This document shows, piece by piece, positions 9,059 through 16,973 of a stretch of DNA of 64,000 nucleotides; position 1 is the first letter of the stretch, and the number at the start of each line of letters is the position of its first letter. Origin of the DNA: Cognatishimia activa (GTDB lineage Bacteria; Pseudomonadota; Alphaproteobacteria; Rhodobacterales; Rhodobacteraceae); contig NZ_CYTO01000003.1 in the NCBI RefSeq assembly GCF_001458335.1, forward strand, positions 49,991-113,990. Direction: 5' to 3'. A program made the translations under genes and the position numbers. The notes below the pieces were generated by a model. That model was not told where the DNA came from. It saw nothing but the letters and a program-made list of their open reading frames with translations, and did no database searches.

Positions 9059-10447
9059 ATGTTAAAGACGCTTTCAGGACGGTTCCTGTTTTTGACCATC
9101 ATCTTTGTGATGCTGGCAGAAATCCTGATCTTCGTCCCCTCGATAGCCCGTTTTCGAGAGGACTATCTGCTCTCGCGACTCGAACGCGCCCAGATCGCGT
9201 CTTTGGCGTTGCTGGCAGACGAGATGATCGACGAAAAGCTTGAAGCAGAGCTCTTGGAAAATGCCGAAGTCTACAATGTCGTGCTGCGTCGGGACGAGAT
9301 CCGTCAATTGATGCTCTCATCTCCGATGCCAGCGCCCATCGATCAAACCTTTGATCTACGCGACCGCAAGGCGATGACCCTGATCATGGATGCCATGGCG
9401 CGACTGTTTAATCCGGAACCCGAAGTCATCCGGGTGATCGGCGCGCCTGTGCGCGAAGCAGGCTTGTTGATCGAAGTCACGATCTGGACCAAAGACCTGC
9501 GGTCCGCGATGATCGATTATGGGCTGAACATTCTGCTGCTCTCTGCGGTGATTTCGGTTTTCACGGCAACGCTGCTTTTTGTGGCCGTGCGCACGATCCT
9601 CGTGAAACCCATCAAAGGTGTGGTCGGCTATATGCAAAGCTACGCTGCCGCTCCCGAAGATGCGCGGCGGATCATTCAACCAAGTGCAGGCGTTGTGGAG
9701 CTCCGCGAAGCGGAAGAAGCTCTGCAGTCTCTTCAGACGGAACTGACGTCTGCGCTGCGCCAGAAAGAACGGCTCGCCCAATTGGGTGGTGCGGTCGCCA
9801 AGGTCAGCCATGACCTGCGTAACATCCTCACATCGGCGCAACTGTTCACTGACCGGATTGAAATGTCCGAAGACCCGACCGTGAAGCGCATGGCACCCAA
9901 ACTGGTGAATTCCATCACCCGCGCGGTCAACCTTTGCGAGGGCACGCTGGCCTATGGCAAGGCCGAGGAACCGGCACCGCGTCTTACTCAAGTGAATCTA
10001 CCTGAGTTGGTCGAAGATGTTCTTGCGTCCGAGCGACTCGCCGTTGGCGACTTCGATCTGAGTCTTGCCGACAACGTGCCCGGGGGCATGGAAGTCCGCG
10101 CCGACGCTGAACAGCTCTATCGCGTCATCTCAAACCTTGTTCGCAATGCGCGGCAGGCGATTATCTCAGCCGGTAAACCGGCAGAGATCATGGTATCTGC
10201 TGAGGCGCGTGAGGATGATTGGGTGATCCAAGTCGTGGATACGGGGCCTGGCTTGCCATTGAAGGCAAAAGAGCATTTGTTCCAACCATTTCAAGGCGGT
10301 GCGCGAAAAGGAGGGACGGGTTTGGGCCTCGCTATATCAGCGGAGTTGATCCGTGGGCACGGTGGTAAGCTTGAGCTTTTGGGCAGCGATGATGCCGGAA
10401 CCCGTTTTCAGATTTTGCTTCCGAAGGGTGACTTTGCAGAAATCTGA
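9059..10447 (+). CDS. Membrane sensor histidine kinase
   Basis: This 462-residue kinase has membrane segments at about 9-28 and 156-177 flanking a periplasmic sensor region of about 125 residues. A HAMP-like linker follows, then the phosphoacceptor H251 in VSHDLRN, and an HATPase domain with N box (NLVRNARQA), DTGPGL and GGTGLGLAIS. No response regulator lies beside it, so the partner is elsewhere. It starts 32 bases after the flavoprotein gene, with AGGCGAGGGG upstream, and probably belongs to the same operon. A perfect 22-base palindrome spans its stop codon. Confidence 0.9.
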   Translation: MLKTLSGRFLFLTIIFVMLAEILIFVPSIARFREDYLLSRLERAQIASLALLADEMIDEKLEAELLENAEVYNVVLRRDEIRQLMLSSPMPAPIDQTFDLRDRKAMTLIMDAMARLFNPEPEVIRVIGAPVREAGLLIEVTIWTKDLRSAMIDYGLNILLLSAVISVFTATLLFVAVRTILVKPIKGVVGYMQSYAAAPEDARRIIQPSAGVVELREAEEALQSLQTELTSALRQKERLAQLGGAVAKVSHDLRNILTSAQLFTDRIEMSEDPTVKRMAPKLVNSITRAVNLCEGTLAYGKAEEPAPRLTQVNLPELVEDVLASERLAVGDFDLSLADNVPGGMEVRADAEQLYRVISNLVRNARQAIISAGKPAEIMVSAEAREDDWVIQVVDTGPGLPLKAKEHLFQPFQGGARKGGTGLGLAISAELIRGHGGKLELLGSDDAGTRFQILLPKGDFAEI

Positions 10448-10461
10448 AAATTTTCAGATTT
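10440..10461 (+). terminator. Perfect 22-base AT-rich palindrome at the kinase stop codon
   Basis: The two 11-base halves (AAATCTGAAAA and TTTTCAGATTT) are exact reverse complements and include the TGA stop. The inferred hairpin is AU rich with only a short T run after it, so termination would be weak. It might instead be a protein-binding site or a processing signal ahead of the tRNA. Confidence 0.4.
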
Positions 10462-10509
10462 TGCCCTTGCGCCCTCTGAGCGTTGCCATTAAACCGCCCC
10501 TCACACCGC

Positions 10510-10586
10510 GCTCTGGTAGCTCAGCTGGATAGAGTACTTGACTACGAATCAAGGGGTCGGGGGTTCGAATCCTCCCCAGAGCGCCA
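10510..10586 (+). tRNA. tRNA-Arg (anticodon ACG)
   Basis: A full cloverleaf of 77 bases can be drawn. The acceptor is GCTCTGG with CCAGAGC, the anticodon stem CTTGA with TCAAG, and the anticodon ACG sits in loop CTACGAA. The T arm contains GTTCGAATC. The discriminator is G, and the terminal CCA is encoded. It reads CGN arginine codons through inosine at the wobble position. Confidence 0.97.
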
Positions 10587-10592
10587 TTAAAA

Positions 10593-10634
10593 ACAAAGCC
10601 TTAGCTGGAAACAGCTAAGGCTTTGTTTGTTTTT
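10593..10634 (+). terminator. Strong rho-independent terminator after tRNA-Arg
   Basis: A 15-base-pair perfect stem (10593-10607 with 10612-10626) is closed by a GAAA tetraloop and followed by a T-rich run. It ends the tRNA transcript seven bases beyond the CCA. The next 210 bases, to the converging regulator gene, show nothing further. Confidence 0.93.
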
Positions 10635-10850
10635 AGGTGCATGACGGGTACGGAGTTCGCGCTGACATTCCGCGACGTTCTGCGCTCAGACTCCTAAAAA
10701 GCGAATCTGGTCTAGAACTGCATTGCCTATGCACCTTCGACACAGGCCACGTATCTCTATTGCGACGCTTAGGGAGTGCTAGCGATTGCCAATTAGGCAA
10801 AGGCAGCATCACACAAAATTCGCAGTTGGTTCGCGTATTTCGCAAACTTC

Positions 10851-11849
10851 TCAGCTGCTTCGTAGTTTCATTGCGCTGATACCAAAGCGTTCACGAAACT
10901 TTTTGCTGAAATTCGTTTTCGACCCAAAACCGCTACAGATGGCGACATCCAAAACGTTGAGATTCGTGCTTAATAGTAAATCGCGTGCGTGCTCCAAACG
11001 TAAATTTAGAAAGAAACGTTTGGGCGAAAGTTCGAGGTGCTCTTTGAACAAGCGCTCGAGCTGTCGAACCGATATCTGGGCGACCTGCGCAAAATATTCG
11101 GTAGGCGGGGCCTCTTCAATTGTGCGCTCCATTTCAGCGACCGCGATGCGCAGCTTTTCGTTGTCGATTTGTGACAGTATCGGGTGCATGTCGCCGCTCA
11201 TAGTTTGAAGGCGGTGCTGTGCTGAATAGTTTAGCTCATCAGCCGATTTCCGCGCGATATCGTCGCCCAGAACCTCTTGTATTTCGCAGAGGGCCAGGTC
11301 GATCCCTGCCGTTGCTCCCGCCCCTGAAAAGACGCGGGTATCATGATGGAAAGAGCGTCGGCTGAAAGTCATTTCTGGGAATTGTTCGCGCATGGCCTCA
11401 AATGCATGCCAATGCACCGACCAAGGGACTTCGCACGTTAAGCAGCCTGACTTTGCTAAAGCCACAACTGCCCCATCTAAGGCACCGAACGAGCTGCCGT
11501 GCCGGGCTGCAGAGTGAAGCCATGCCTTCGCTTTCGGGCTCAATTGCTGATCGAGGCCCATGTTGACGACGATATAATCAAGGCCTTGCGGAACGGGCAA
11601 GTCAGAGCCCACAGGCATTGTCAAACCGCATGAAGATTCAACCGCGTTTCCATGCTCGGACACGATAGTCCATCGGAAACACTCGTTTTGCATAAAATCG
11701 TTGGCGATCTTCAAGCCTTGAATAAATCCGCTGAGGTTCAACAAAGAAAAGTCGGGTCCCAGAAAGATGGTATAATGCCGAAGGCAATTTGTGACCCGGG
11801 TTCGGGCGACGGGTGCACGTTGGTCGGAGGACAACGATTGATGGAGCAT
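10851..11849 (-). CDS. GATase1-like/AraC (GlxA family) transcriptional regulator
   Basis: This 332-residue regulator has an N-terminal DJ-1/PfpI-like domain (about 20-200), marked by VHWHAFEAMREQFPEM, and a C-terminal AraC helix-turn-helix pair (about 235-330) ending GFGSKTNFSKKFRERFG. Family members control catabolism of betaine, carnitine, arginine or sarcosine. The would-be nucleophile elbow reads ALDGAV with no cysteine, so it is presumably a ligand-binding rather than an enzymatic domain. It starts eight bases after a second regulator of the same family, with AAGG upstream. The ligand is not known. Confidence 0.92.
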   Translation of the reverse strand: MLHQSLSSDQRAPVARTRVTNCLRHYTIFLGPDFSLLNLSGFIQGLKIANDFMQNECFRWTIVSEHGNAVESSCGLTMPVGSDLPVPQGLDYIVVNMGLDQQLSPKAKAWLHSAARHGSSFGALDGAVVALAKSGCLTCEVPWSVHWHAFEAMREQFPEMTFSRRSFHHDTRVFSGAGATAGIDLALCEIQEVLGDDIARKSADELNYSAQHRLQTMSGDMHPILSQIDNEKLRIAVAEMERTIEEAPPTEYFAQVAQISVRQLERLFKEHLELSPKRFFLNLRLEHARDLLLSTNLNVLDVAICSGFGSKTNFSKKFRERFGISAMKLRSS

Positions 11850-11857
11850 AATAAACC

Positions 11858-12808
11858 TTAGCTGCGTGCTTTACGGTAGTCGCGTGGGGACTGCCCGTAG
11901 GTGGCTTTGAACTGGGTTGAAAAGTACGATCCGGATCGGAATCCCGTCGCAAGGGCCACATCCAGCATGGATATATTGGAATGTCGCAAGAGCCCGCGCG
12001 CCTCCTCAAGGCGGCGCGAGAGGTAGAATTCTGAAAAAGAATGCCCGGTAAATTCCAAGAATTTCCGATCCATTGTGCGTCGGGATGTGCCGATTTCGGT
12101 GGCCATTTGTTCCGGCGTGAGAGGCGAAGACAGAGTTTGATCGATTAGAGCTATGGCCTTGTGCATCAATTTCGGCGCCGTGACGGGGAGGCGAAAAATG
12201 CCAGCATTCTGAACGTCGTTACTGTTTCGCGCGTGACCAATATGGAGCTGGTTCGCGATAGCTTGCACAAGCCAGCTTTCTTGGTCTTGTTTGAGAATTT
12301 CAAGGAATAAGTCGAGTGTCGCCAGTCCGCCACAGGATGTCATGATCTTACCGTCGATCTCAAAGAGCCCGTTGCTGATTTCGATTTCAGGGAACTCTTC
12401 GGTGAACGCTGCAAGGCCTTCCCAGTGGATCACTGACCGACGGCCATCCAACAGGCCCGCCCGCGCGAGTAGGGTTGGGGCTAAAGAAACAGCCCCGACG
12501 ACTCCGCCGGCGTTAAAACGGCGATTCAGTGTCGCGCTTAACCTGCCTGGGTCCCGCACCTTGGTATGCATACCTGCACAAACGAACGTGTAGTCTGGGT
12601 CGGTGGCGTTGTGGCCCTTTCGGCAATCGTTCAAAGAAAGGCCATTGGAAGCCATTGGTGCATCGCCAGTTTCATAAAGGACACGCCATAAATACCGATC
12701 TTCGCCGAGGATGCGATTGGCGACGCGCAAAGGTTCGATGGCAGTCACAACAGACAGCATTGAAAAGTCATCGATTAAGATAAACTCGAATGTAGAGCGC
12801 GCAGACAC
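11858..12808 (-). CDS. GATase1-like/AraC (GlxA family) transcriptional regulator, second copy
   Basis: The architecture matches its neighbour in 316 residues: a PfpI-like domain (about 5-190, with SVIHWEGLAAFTEEFPE) followed by an AraC HTH domain (about 215-312, ending RSGSYFSTQFKATYGQSPRDYR). The GTG start at 12808 is preceded by GGAATC. The protein clearly diverges from the first copy, so this is not a recent duplication. The two form a tandem pair and point away from the third regulator at 12908. The 99-base divergent region (12809-12907) should hold both promoters, but no clear hexamers were identified. Confidence 0.92.
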   Translation of the reverse strand: MSARSTFEFILIDDFSMLSVVTAIEPLRVANRILGEDRYLWRVLYETGDAPMASNGLSLNDCRKGHNATDPDYTFVCAGMHTKVRDPGRLSATLNRRFNAGGVVGAVSLAPTLLARAGLLDGRRSVIHWEGLAAFTEEFPEIEISNGLFEIDGKIMTSCGGLATLDLFLEILKQDQESWLVQAIANQLHIGHARNSNDVQNAGIFRLPVTAPKLMHKAIALIDQTLSSPLTPEQMATEIGTSRRTMDRKFLEFTGHSFSEFYLSRRLEEARGLLRHSNISMLDVALATGFRSGSYFSTQFKATYGQSPRDYRKARS

Positions 12809-12907
12809 CTGAAGATTCCAATTTGATTGGCAAGTGATTTACGCTGTACAGGTCGCAGAAGGCATCCTAATATAGACATATGATATTCATTGAGGGACGT
12901 TTCTCAA

Positions 12908-13843
12908 ATGGAGACCATTCATTTTCTGCTGACCCCAAATTTCGCCATGATGTCCGCGGCCGCTGCGATAGAGCCGCTGCGAGCGGCAAACTACATTGCG
13001 GGACAGTCCCTTTATGACGTGCGCTTTGTCTCTGCGCTTGGCGGTTTTGTTCAGTCCTCATCTGGAGGTGGGTTCGACACGAAACCTATGGCGGATATGA
13101 CGGGGCCGGTTGAAAACGTTTATGTCGTTGCGGGCGCGAACCCCTTCGTTTTGGAAATAGACGCTGAAGCCGCATTACTCAGGCGATTGGATCGACATGG
13201 CGTTCGATTGGGGGGGATTTCCGGTGGGGCTGTCGTATTGGCTCGCGCAGGGCTCTTGGGGTCGCGACGTTTCACAGTTCATTGGGAACACATGGAAGCG
13301 ATGCGCGAGGAATTCCCAGAACTAATCTTTGAACAGCGCCTTTTTGTTCTGGATCGTGATCGTGCGACCTGCGCCGGTGGCGTTGCTCCTTTGGATATGA
13401 TGCATGCCCTGATCCGCGCAAAGCACGGCGTGGAACTCGCAACTGAAGTGAGCGATTGGTTTATTCACACCCACGTGCGTATGGCGGAAGAGGATCAAAG
13501 GGGTATCGATACAGGCGATGCAATGCTTCATCCCCATGTGGTGACCGCCATTCGCTTGATGGAAGATCACATTGCAGAGCCATTGACGTTGGAACAAATC
13601 GCCAAACTTTGTGGGATGAGTGCGCGCCAATTACAGCGTCATTTTCAAATGGATTTGGGTCGTTCCGTGGTTCAGCACTACACGCGGGTAAGGTTGCACA
13701 AAGCCGAGGAATTGTTGCGGCAATCGCGGCTTTCGATCACGGAAATTGCGTTCGCGTCAGGATTCGCAAGTCAATCCAATTTCGCCCGGGCATTTCGGCA
13801 TGCTTACGGGGAATCTCCAAGTGACCGTCGCGCAAATCAATAA
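12908..13843 (+). CDS. GATase1-like/AraC (GlxA family) regulator, third copy; probable regulator of the downstream oxidase genes
   Basis: This 311-residue regulator has a PfpI-like domain with GGISGGAVVLARAGLLGSRR and TVHWEHMEAMREEFPEL. An AraC domain follows, ending ASGFASQSNFARAFRHAYG. It is organised like GbdR and SouR, regulators of glycine betaine and sarcosine catabolism. I chose the ATG at 12908 (METIHFLLTPNF), preceded by GAGGG. A TTG at 12890 would add six residues. It is immediately upstream of, and co-directional with, an FAD oxidase and the variant sox cluster, so control of those genes is a reasonable inference. Confidence 0.92.
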   Translation: METIHFLLTPNFAMMSAAAAIEPLRAANYIAGQSLYDVRFVSALGGFVQSSSGGGFDTKPMADMTGPVENVYVVAGANPFVLEIDAEAALLRRLDRHGVRLGGISGGAVVLARAGLLGSRRFTVHWEHMEAMREEFPELIFEQRLFVLDRDRATCAGGVAPLDMMHALIRAKHGVELATEVSDWFIHTHVRMAEEDQRGIDTGDAMLHPHVVTAIRLMEDHIAEPLTLEQIAKLCGMSARQLQRHFQMDLGRSVVQHYTRVRLHKAEELLRQSRLSITEIAFASGFASQSNFARAFRHAYGESPSDRRANQ

Positions 13844-13967
13844 ATATGTCCAGATTTCGAAAGAAAATGACCTTCGGTCAGCCGAAGCCTCGCAAATGCC
13901 CGATTAAACCTTGCGTCAGAATTTAGGGGCCTTCCTTCGGCCCGTTCGAAATTGGAGTTTTGACGCA

Positions 13968-15311
13968 ATGGTGAAATCAGCACCTTATCTTATCATCGGC
14001 GCCGGCATTCACGGCCTGTCCACAGCCGTTCACTTAGCACGCAAGCTGAAGGCAGCGGGCAAGGGCTCTGGTGAGGACATTCTGATCATCGACAAAGCGG
14101 GCATCGCAGCGGGCGCATCCGGCATCGCCTGTGGCGTTGTACGTAACAACTATTATCAGCCTGCCATGCGCGAGCTGATGGCGCATTCGGTGGGCCACTG
14201 GGAAGCGAACGCGAAAGAATTCCAATACAACCCTGTGGGCTATATGCAGATCTCTGCGGAATCCATGCGTGAAGACGTGGGTGAAATCTATGAGCAGCAA
14301 AAAGCCATCGGGTACGAGTCCGTGTTCATCGAAGGCGCAGCGGATTCCGACGCCTACATGAAAGGCATCTTTGATGACTGGACAGCACAGGGCATCACCT
14401 CTGTTCTGCACGAGAAACGTGGTGGTTTTGCCCATAACGCTCCAGCGATGTATGCACTGGCGACTATGGCCGAAGCAGAAGGGGTGCGCATTCAGACTGG
14501 CATCACTGTCACTGGCATGAAGTTTGCAAATGGTGCGACCTCTGCTGTGACGGGCGTTGAAACCGACAAAGGTGACATCAACTGTGATACGCTGGTTGTT
14601 GCAACCGGTCCTTGGGTGCGTGATTTCTGGCACATGGCGGAACTGCCATCTGCGATTTCCATCAAAGGCAAAGACGGTGTTGTGCACGAAAACCAGCCAA
14701 TGTGGAAATTCTGGCAGCTGGAAGAGGGCGTTCTGAACGTCGATCCAGAAAGCTTCAAAACCAACGACGGCAAGCTGCCTCCGGTGATCCACGTGGATAC
14801 CGATGCACCGCTGCTGTCTGACGTTGATGGGTCTGTGATCACCGAAGACGAGATGTGGGGCATCTACTATAAGCCTGACTTCAACTTCGCTGGCATCCAA
14901 GGTGGCGCGATGCCATATGCAATCGACAAGCCTGCGGATGAGGTGGCGATTGACCCATATGGTCCATCTTCCCCTGAATTCGTTTCTTCACCAGAGTTCG
15001 CGCATATGTGGGTTTCTGCATTGGCGCATTGTAACTCTCGTTTCAAAGGCACCATGCCGAAGTATCACAAAGAGGCCTCTGGTGGCGTAGGCTGCTTTAC
15101 CGCAGACAGCTTCCCGATCTTTGATACCTTCCGCGAGAACGTTTACATGATTGCCGACAGTAACCACGGTTACAAAATGATCGGTGTGGGTGAACTGGTG
15201 GCGCAAGAGATCATGGGCGAAAAGAGCGCATTGCTTGAACCGTTCCGCTTCTCTCGCTTTGCGGAAGGAAAGCTGCACCCAGTGTCCAATAGCCCATATC
15301 CTTGGAGCTAA
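13968..15311 (+). CDS. FAD-dependent amine oxidoreductase of the DAO/SoxB superfamily
   Basis: A 447-residue flavoenzyme. The Rossmann FAD site is at residues 9-14 (GAGIHG), and the AGASGIACGVVRNNYYQPAM stretch resembles the region after the FAD site in SoxB. A HGYKMIGVGEL motif near the C-terminus completes the FAD fold. It probably oxidises a secondary or tertiary amine, yielding an imine that hydrolyses to an aldehyde. The ATG at 13968 follows TTGGAG. An upstream in-frame start at 13911 runs through unconserved sequence. A GC-rich hairpin (GGGCC/GGCCC, 13927-13943) lies in the leader. The substrate is probably related to that of the adjacent variant sox complex, but this is inference. Confidence 0.85.
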   Translation: MVKSAPYLIIGAGIHGLSTAVHLARKLKAAGKGSGEDILIIDKAGIAAGASGIACGVVRNNYYQPAMRELMAHSVGHWEANAKEFQYNPVGYMQISAESMREDVGEIYEQQKAIGYESVFIEGAADSDAYMKGIFDDWTAQGITSVLHEKRGGFAHNAPAMYALATMAEAEGVRIQTGITVTGMKFANGATSAVTGVETDKGDINCDTLVVATGPWVRDFWHMAELPSAISIKGKDGVVHENQPMWKFWQLEEGVLNVDPESFKTNDGKLPPVIHVDTDAPLLSDVDGSVITEDEMWGIYYKPDFNFAGIQGGAMPYAIDKPADEVAIDPYGPSSPEFVSSPEFAHMWVSALAHCNSRFKGTMPKYHKEASGGVGCFTADSFPIFDTFRENVYMIADSNHGYKMIGVGELVAQEIMGEKSALLEPFRFSRFAEGKLHPVSNSPYPWS

Positions 15312-15337
15312 TCGTCTCTTATCAAGAGATTTGAATG

Positions 15338-15373
15338 AAAAAACCCCTGTCCAGATGTCTGGGCAGGGGTTTT
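15338..15373. terminator. Bidirectional terminator between converging oxidase genes
   Basis: An A tract leads into a ten-base-pair stem (AAAACCCCTG, 15340-15349, with CAGGGGTTTT, 15364-15373). A smaller internal stem CCAGA/TCTGG lies in the loop. T runs are present on both strands, so it can serve both the plus-strand oxidase ending at 15311 and the minus-strand oxidase ending at 15401. Confidence 0.85.
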
Positions 15374-15400
15374 CTTTATCTGCTTCATCGTGGGAGAGAT

Positions 15401-16741
15401 TCAGACTTCGGCCCCCGCTTGCCATTGGGCCAGTTTCAGTCGTGAATTGGCCCCAACGGATAGAAACGGATCTGGCGGCAAACGGTTTGGCATGCCGCTG
15501 ACATCTTGGATGTAGTCCAATTGTTTGCTGTCTTTTCCGTTGGCCAGATCCGCGAGCAACTGCCCAGCGGTCCAGCCGCGTGTCAGACCAACACCGTTGT
15601 AGCAGCTGCTGGCATAAAGCCCGTCGGCAACCTCGCCGAAATAGGTTTGGTGGTTGCCTGAGAGGCTGACCACGCCGCCCCATGTGGCTGTGATCGGTAG
15701 ATTCTCTAGCTCTGGCCAGCGCGTATCGATGCCCTTTCGGTGGGCCTCTCTAGCAAATCCTAAGTCGTGATCAGTCGCTTTGAATTTGGGTGCTGCCGCA
15801 TAGTGGTTTCGGATCAGTATGCGGCCTTCGGCGGTCATGCGAAGGGTCGTGCCTGCAGCATCTGCTGGTGTCAGCCCCCAGTTCAGCTTTCCGCGATAGC
15901 GTGCGCGCTCGTTCTTGGACAATGGCCGAGTAATTGATGCAAAGGTGATTGTTGGCAGGATACGCCCCTTCAGCGCACCAAACTGCGAGGTGTATGGATC
16001 GGTGGCCAATATCACTTTTTTGGCGATCACATCGGTTTCACCCTCGGATGGTTTCAGTGTCAGCGCGTAACCGCCGTTGGCACTGTCAAATTTTATGACC
16101 GGGCAGTCGTCCGCCAGAGTGACGTTCGCAGGTAGGTTTACCGCGAGGCCGCGTACCATGTTCATCGGGTCCACCAGCACTGATCCAGGTGTGAAAACCG
16201 CTGCATGATAGTGGGAAGTGCCCATGAGCGCATCGCATTGGTCGCGGTCATAGACCTCGTGGTCGACGCCGAGCCAGTCGAGCATTTCAATATATCCGCG
16301 CATCATGCCAGTGCCGCGCTTTTTCACTGCACCCTGCAATTTGCCCACATCGGACCAGTCGCAATCGATCCCAAGAGCCTCGGTGTGTTCGCGTAGCCCA
16401 TCAATCGCAAAGCGATTGAGGTGCATGATCTTATTTAGACGCTCCCGATCGCGGGTCTCTAGGTCAAACTTGTGGGGCAGATCCAGCAAAAAACCTGAGT
16501 TGCGGCCAGATGCTCCCCAACCAATGGGGCGTGCATCCACAAGCAAAACACTGTCATCCGGCGCGATCTTCCCTAAGCGAGTTGCCGCAGCAATGCCTGT
16601 AATGCCGCCACCTATGACGACCCAATCATAAATGCCTTTTAAGGCGCTGATCTCTCCCAATGGCACCAACAGATCTGCGGAATGCCAGCCGCCGGGTACG
16701 TCCAATGGCGGGGTCGTTGGATAGGATGCGGTGTCTGACAT
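15401..16741 (-). CDS. FAD-dependent oxidoreductase, OrdL/PuuB-like amine oxidase
   Basis: This 446-residue DAO-superfamily enzyme has the FAD motif GGGITG (about 44-49) and an acidic strand end at VDARPIGWGASGRNSGFLL. That ASGRNSG pattern is typical of PuuB/OrdL gamma-glutamylputrescine-type oxidases. A C-terminal GVGLTRGWTAGQLLADL motif contacts FAD. I chose the start at 16741 (MSDTASYP), preceded by CGGAGA; longer readings to 16921 are not protein-like. It is divergent from soxB at 16974. The 232-base shared region contains TTGACG (16875-16880), a possible -35 box for soxB, but no good -10. The substrate is unassigned. Confidence 0.85.
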   Translation of the reverse strand: MSDTASYPTTPPLDVPGGWHSADLLVPLGEISALKGIYDWVVIGGGITGIAAATRLGKIAPDDSVLLVDARPIGWGASGRNSGFLLDLPHKFDLETRDRERLNKIMHLNRFAIDGLREHTEALGIDCDWSDVGKLQGAVKKRGTGMMRGYIEMLDWLGVDHEVYDRDQCDALMGTSHYHAAVFTPGSVLVDPMNMVRGLAVNLPANVTLADDCPVIKFDSANGGYALTLKPSEGETDVIAKKVILATDPYTSQFGALKGRILPTITFASITRPLSKNERARYRGKLNWGLTPADAAGTTLRMTAEGRILIRNHYAAAPKFKATDHDLGFAREAHRKGIDTRWPELENLPITATWGGVVSLSGNHQTYFGEVADGLYASSCYNGVGLTRGWTAGQLLADLANGKDSKQLDYIQDVSGMPNRLPPDPFLSVGANSRLKLAQWQAGAEV

Positions 16742-16973
16742 GTGAGTCTCCGTTTCGTTGTTGATTGCGTAACAGCAGACGGGTGCCGATTTGCTCTTTG
16801 AGAGCCAAAAACCATTCCAAAGGAGACATTTGCATAAATTTACGTCGATCTGAGAATGCCTCGGCATGCAGAAATTGACGCGATGACCCAATTTGAATTC
16901 TGTATGGCTGTTTGGGAACACTTTGGAGTCGTTTGGCGGATTACCAACGGGGCAAATGTTTGGAGCTTGAGTT

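Noticed and set aside
10510..13843. Genomic-island hypothesis for genes after tRNA-Arg
   Set aside because: There is no integrase, no repeated tRNA 3' end in the window and no obvious composition change.
13927..13943. GC-rich hairpin in the leader of the DAO oxidase, considered as a riboswitch or terminator
   Set aside because: It has a five-pair stem with no T run and no match to any riboswitch core I know.
14034..14900. 288-codon ORF antisense to the DAO oxidase gene
   Set aside because: It is a shadow of the oxidase coding frame without recognisable domains.
16875..16903. TTGACG-based promoter for the variant soxB
   Set aside because: The -35 element is plausible but no -10 hexamer occurs at 16-18 bases spacing, so I did not list it as a feature.
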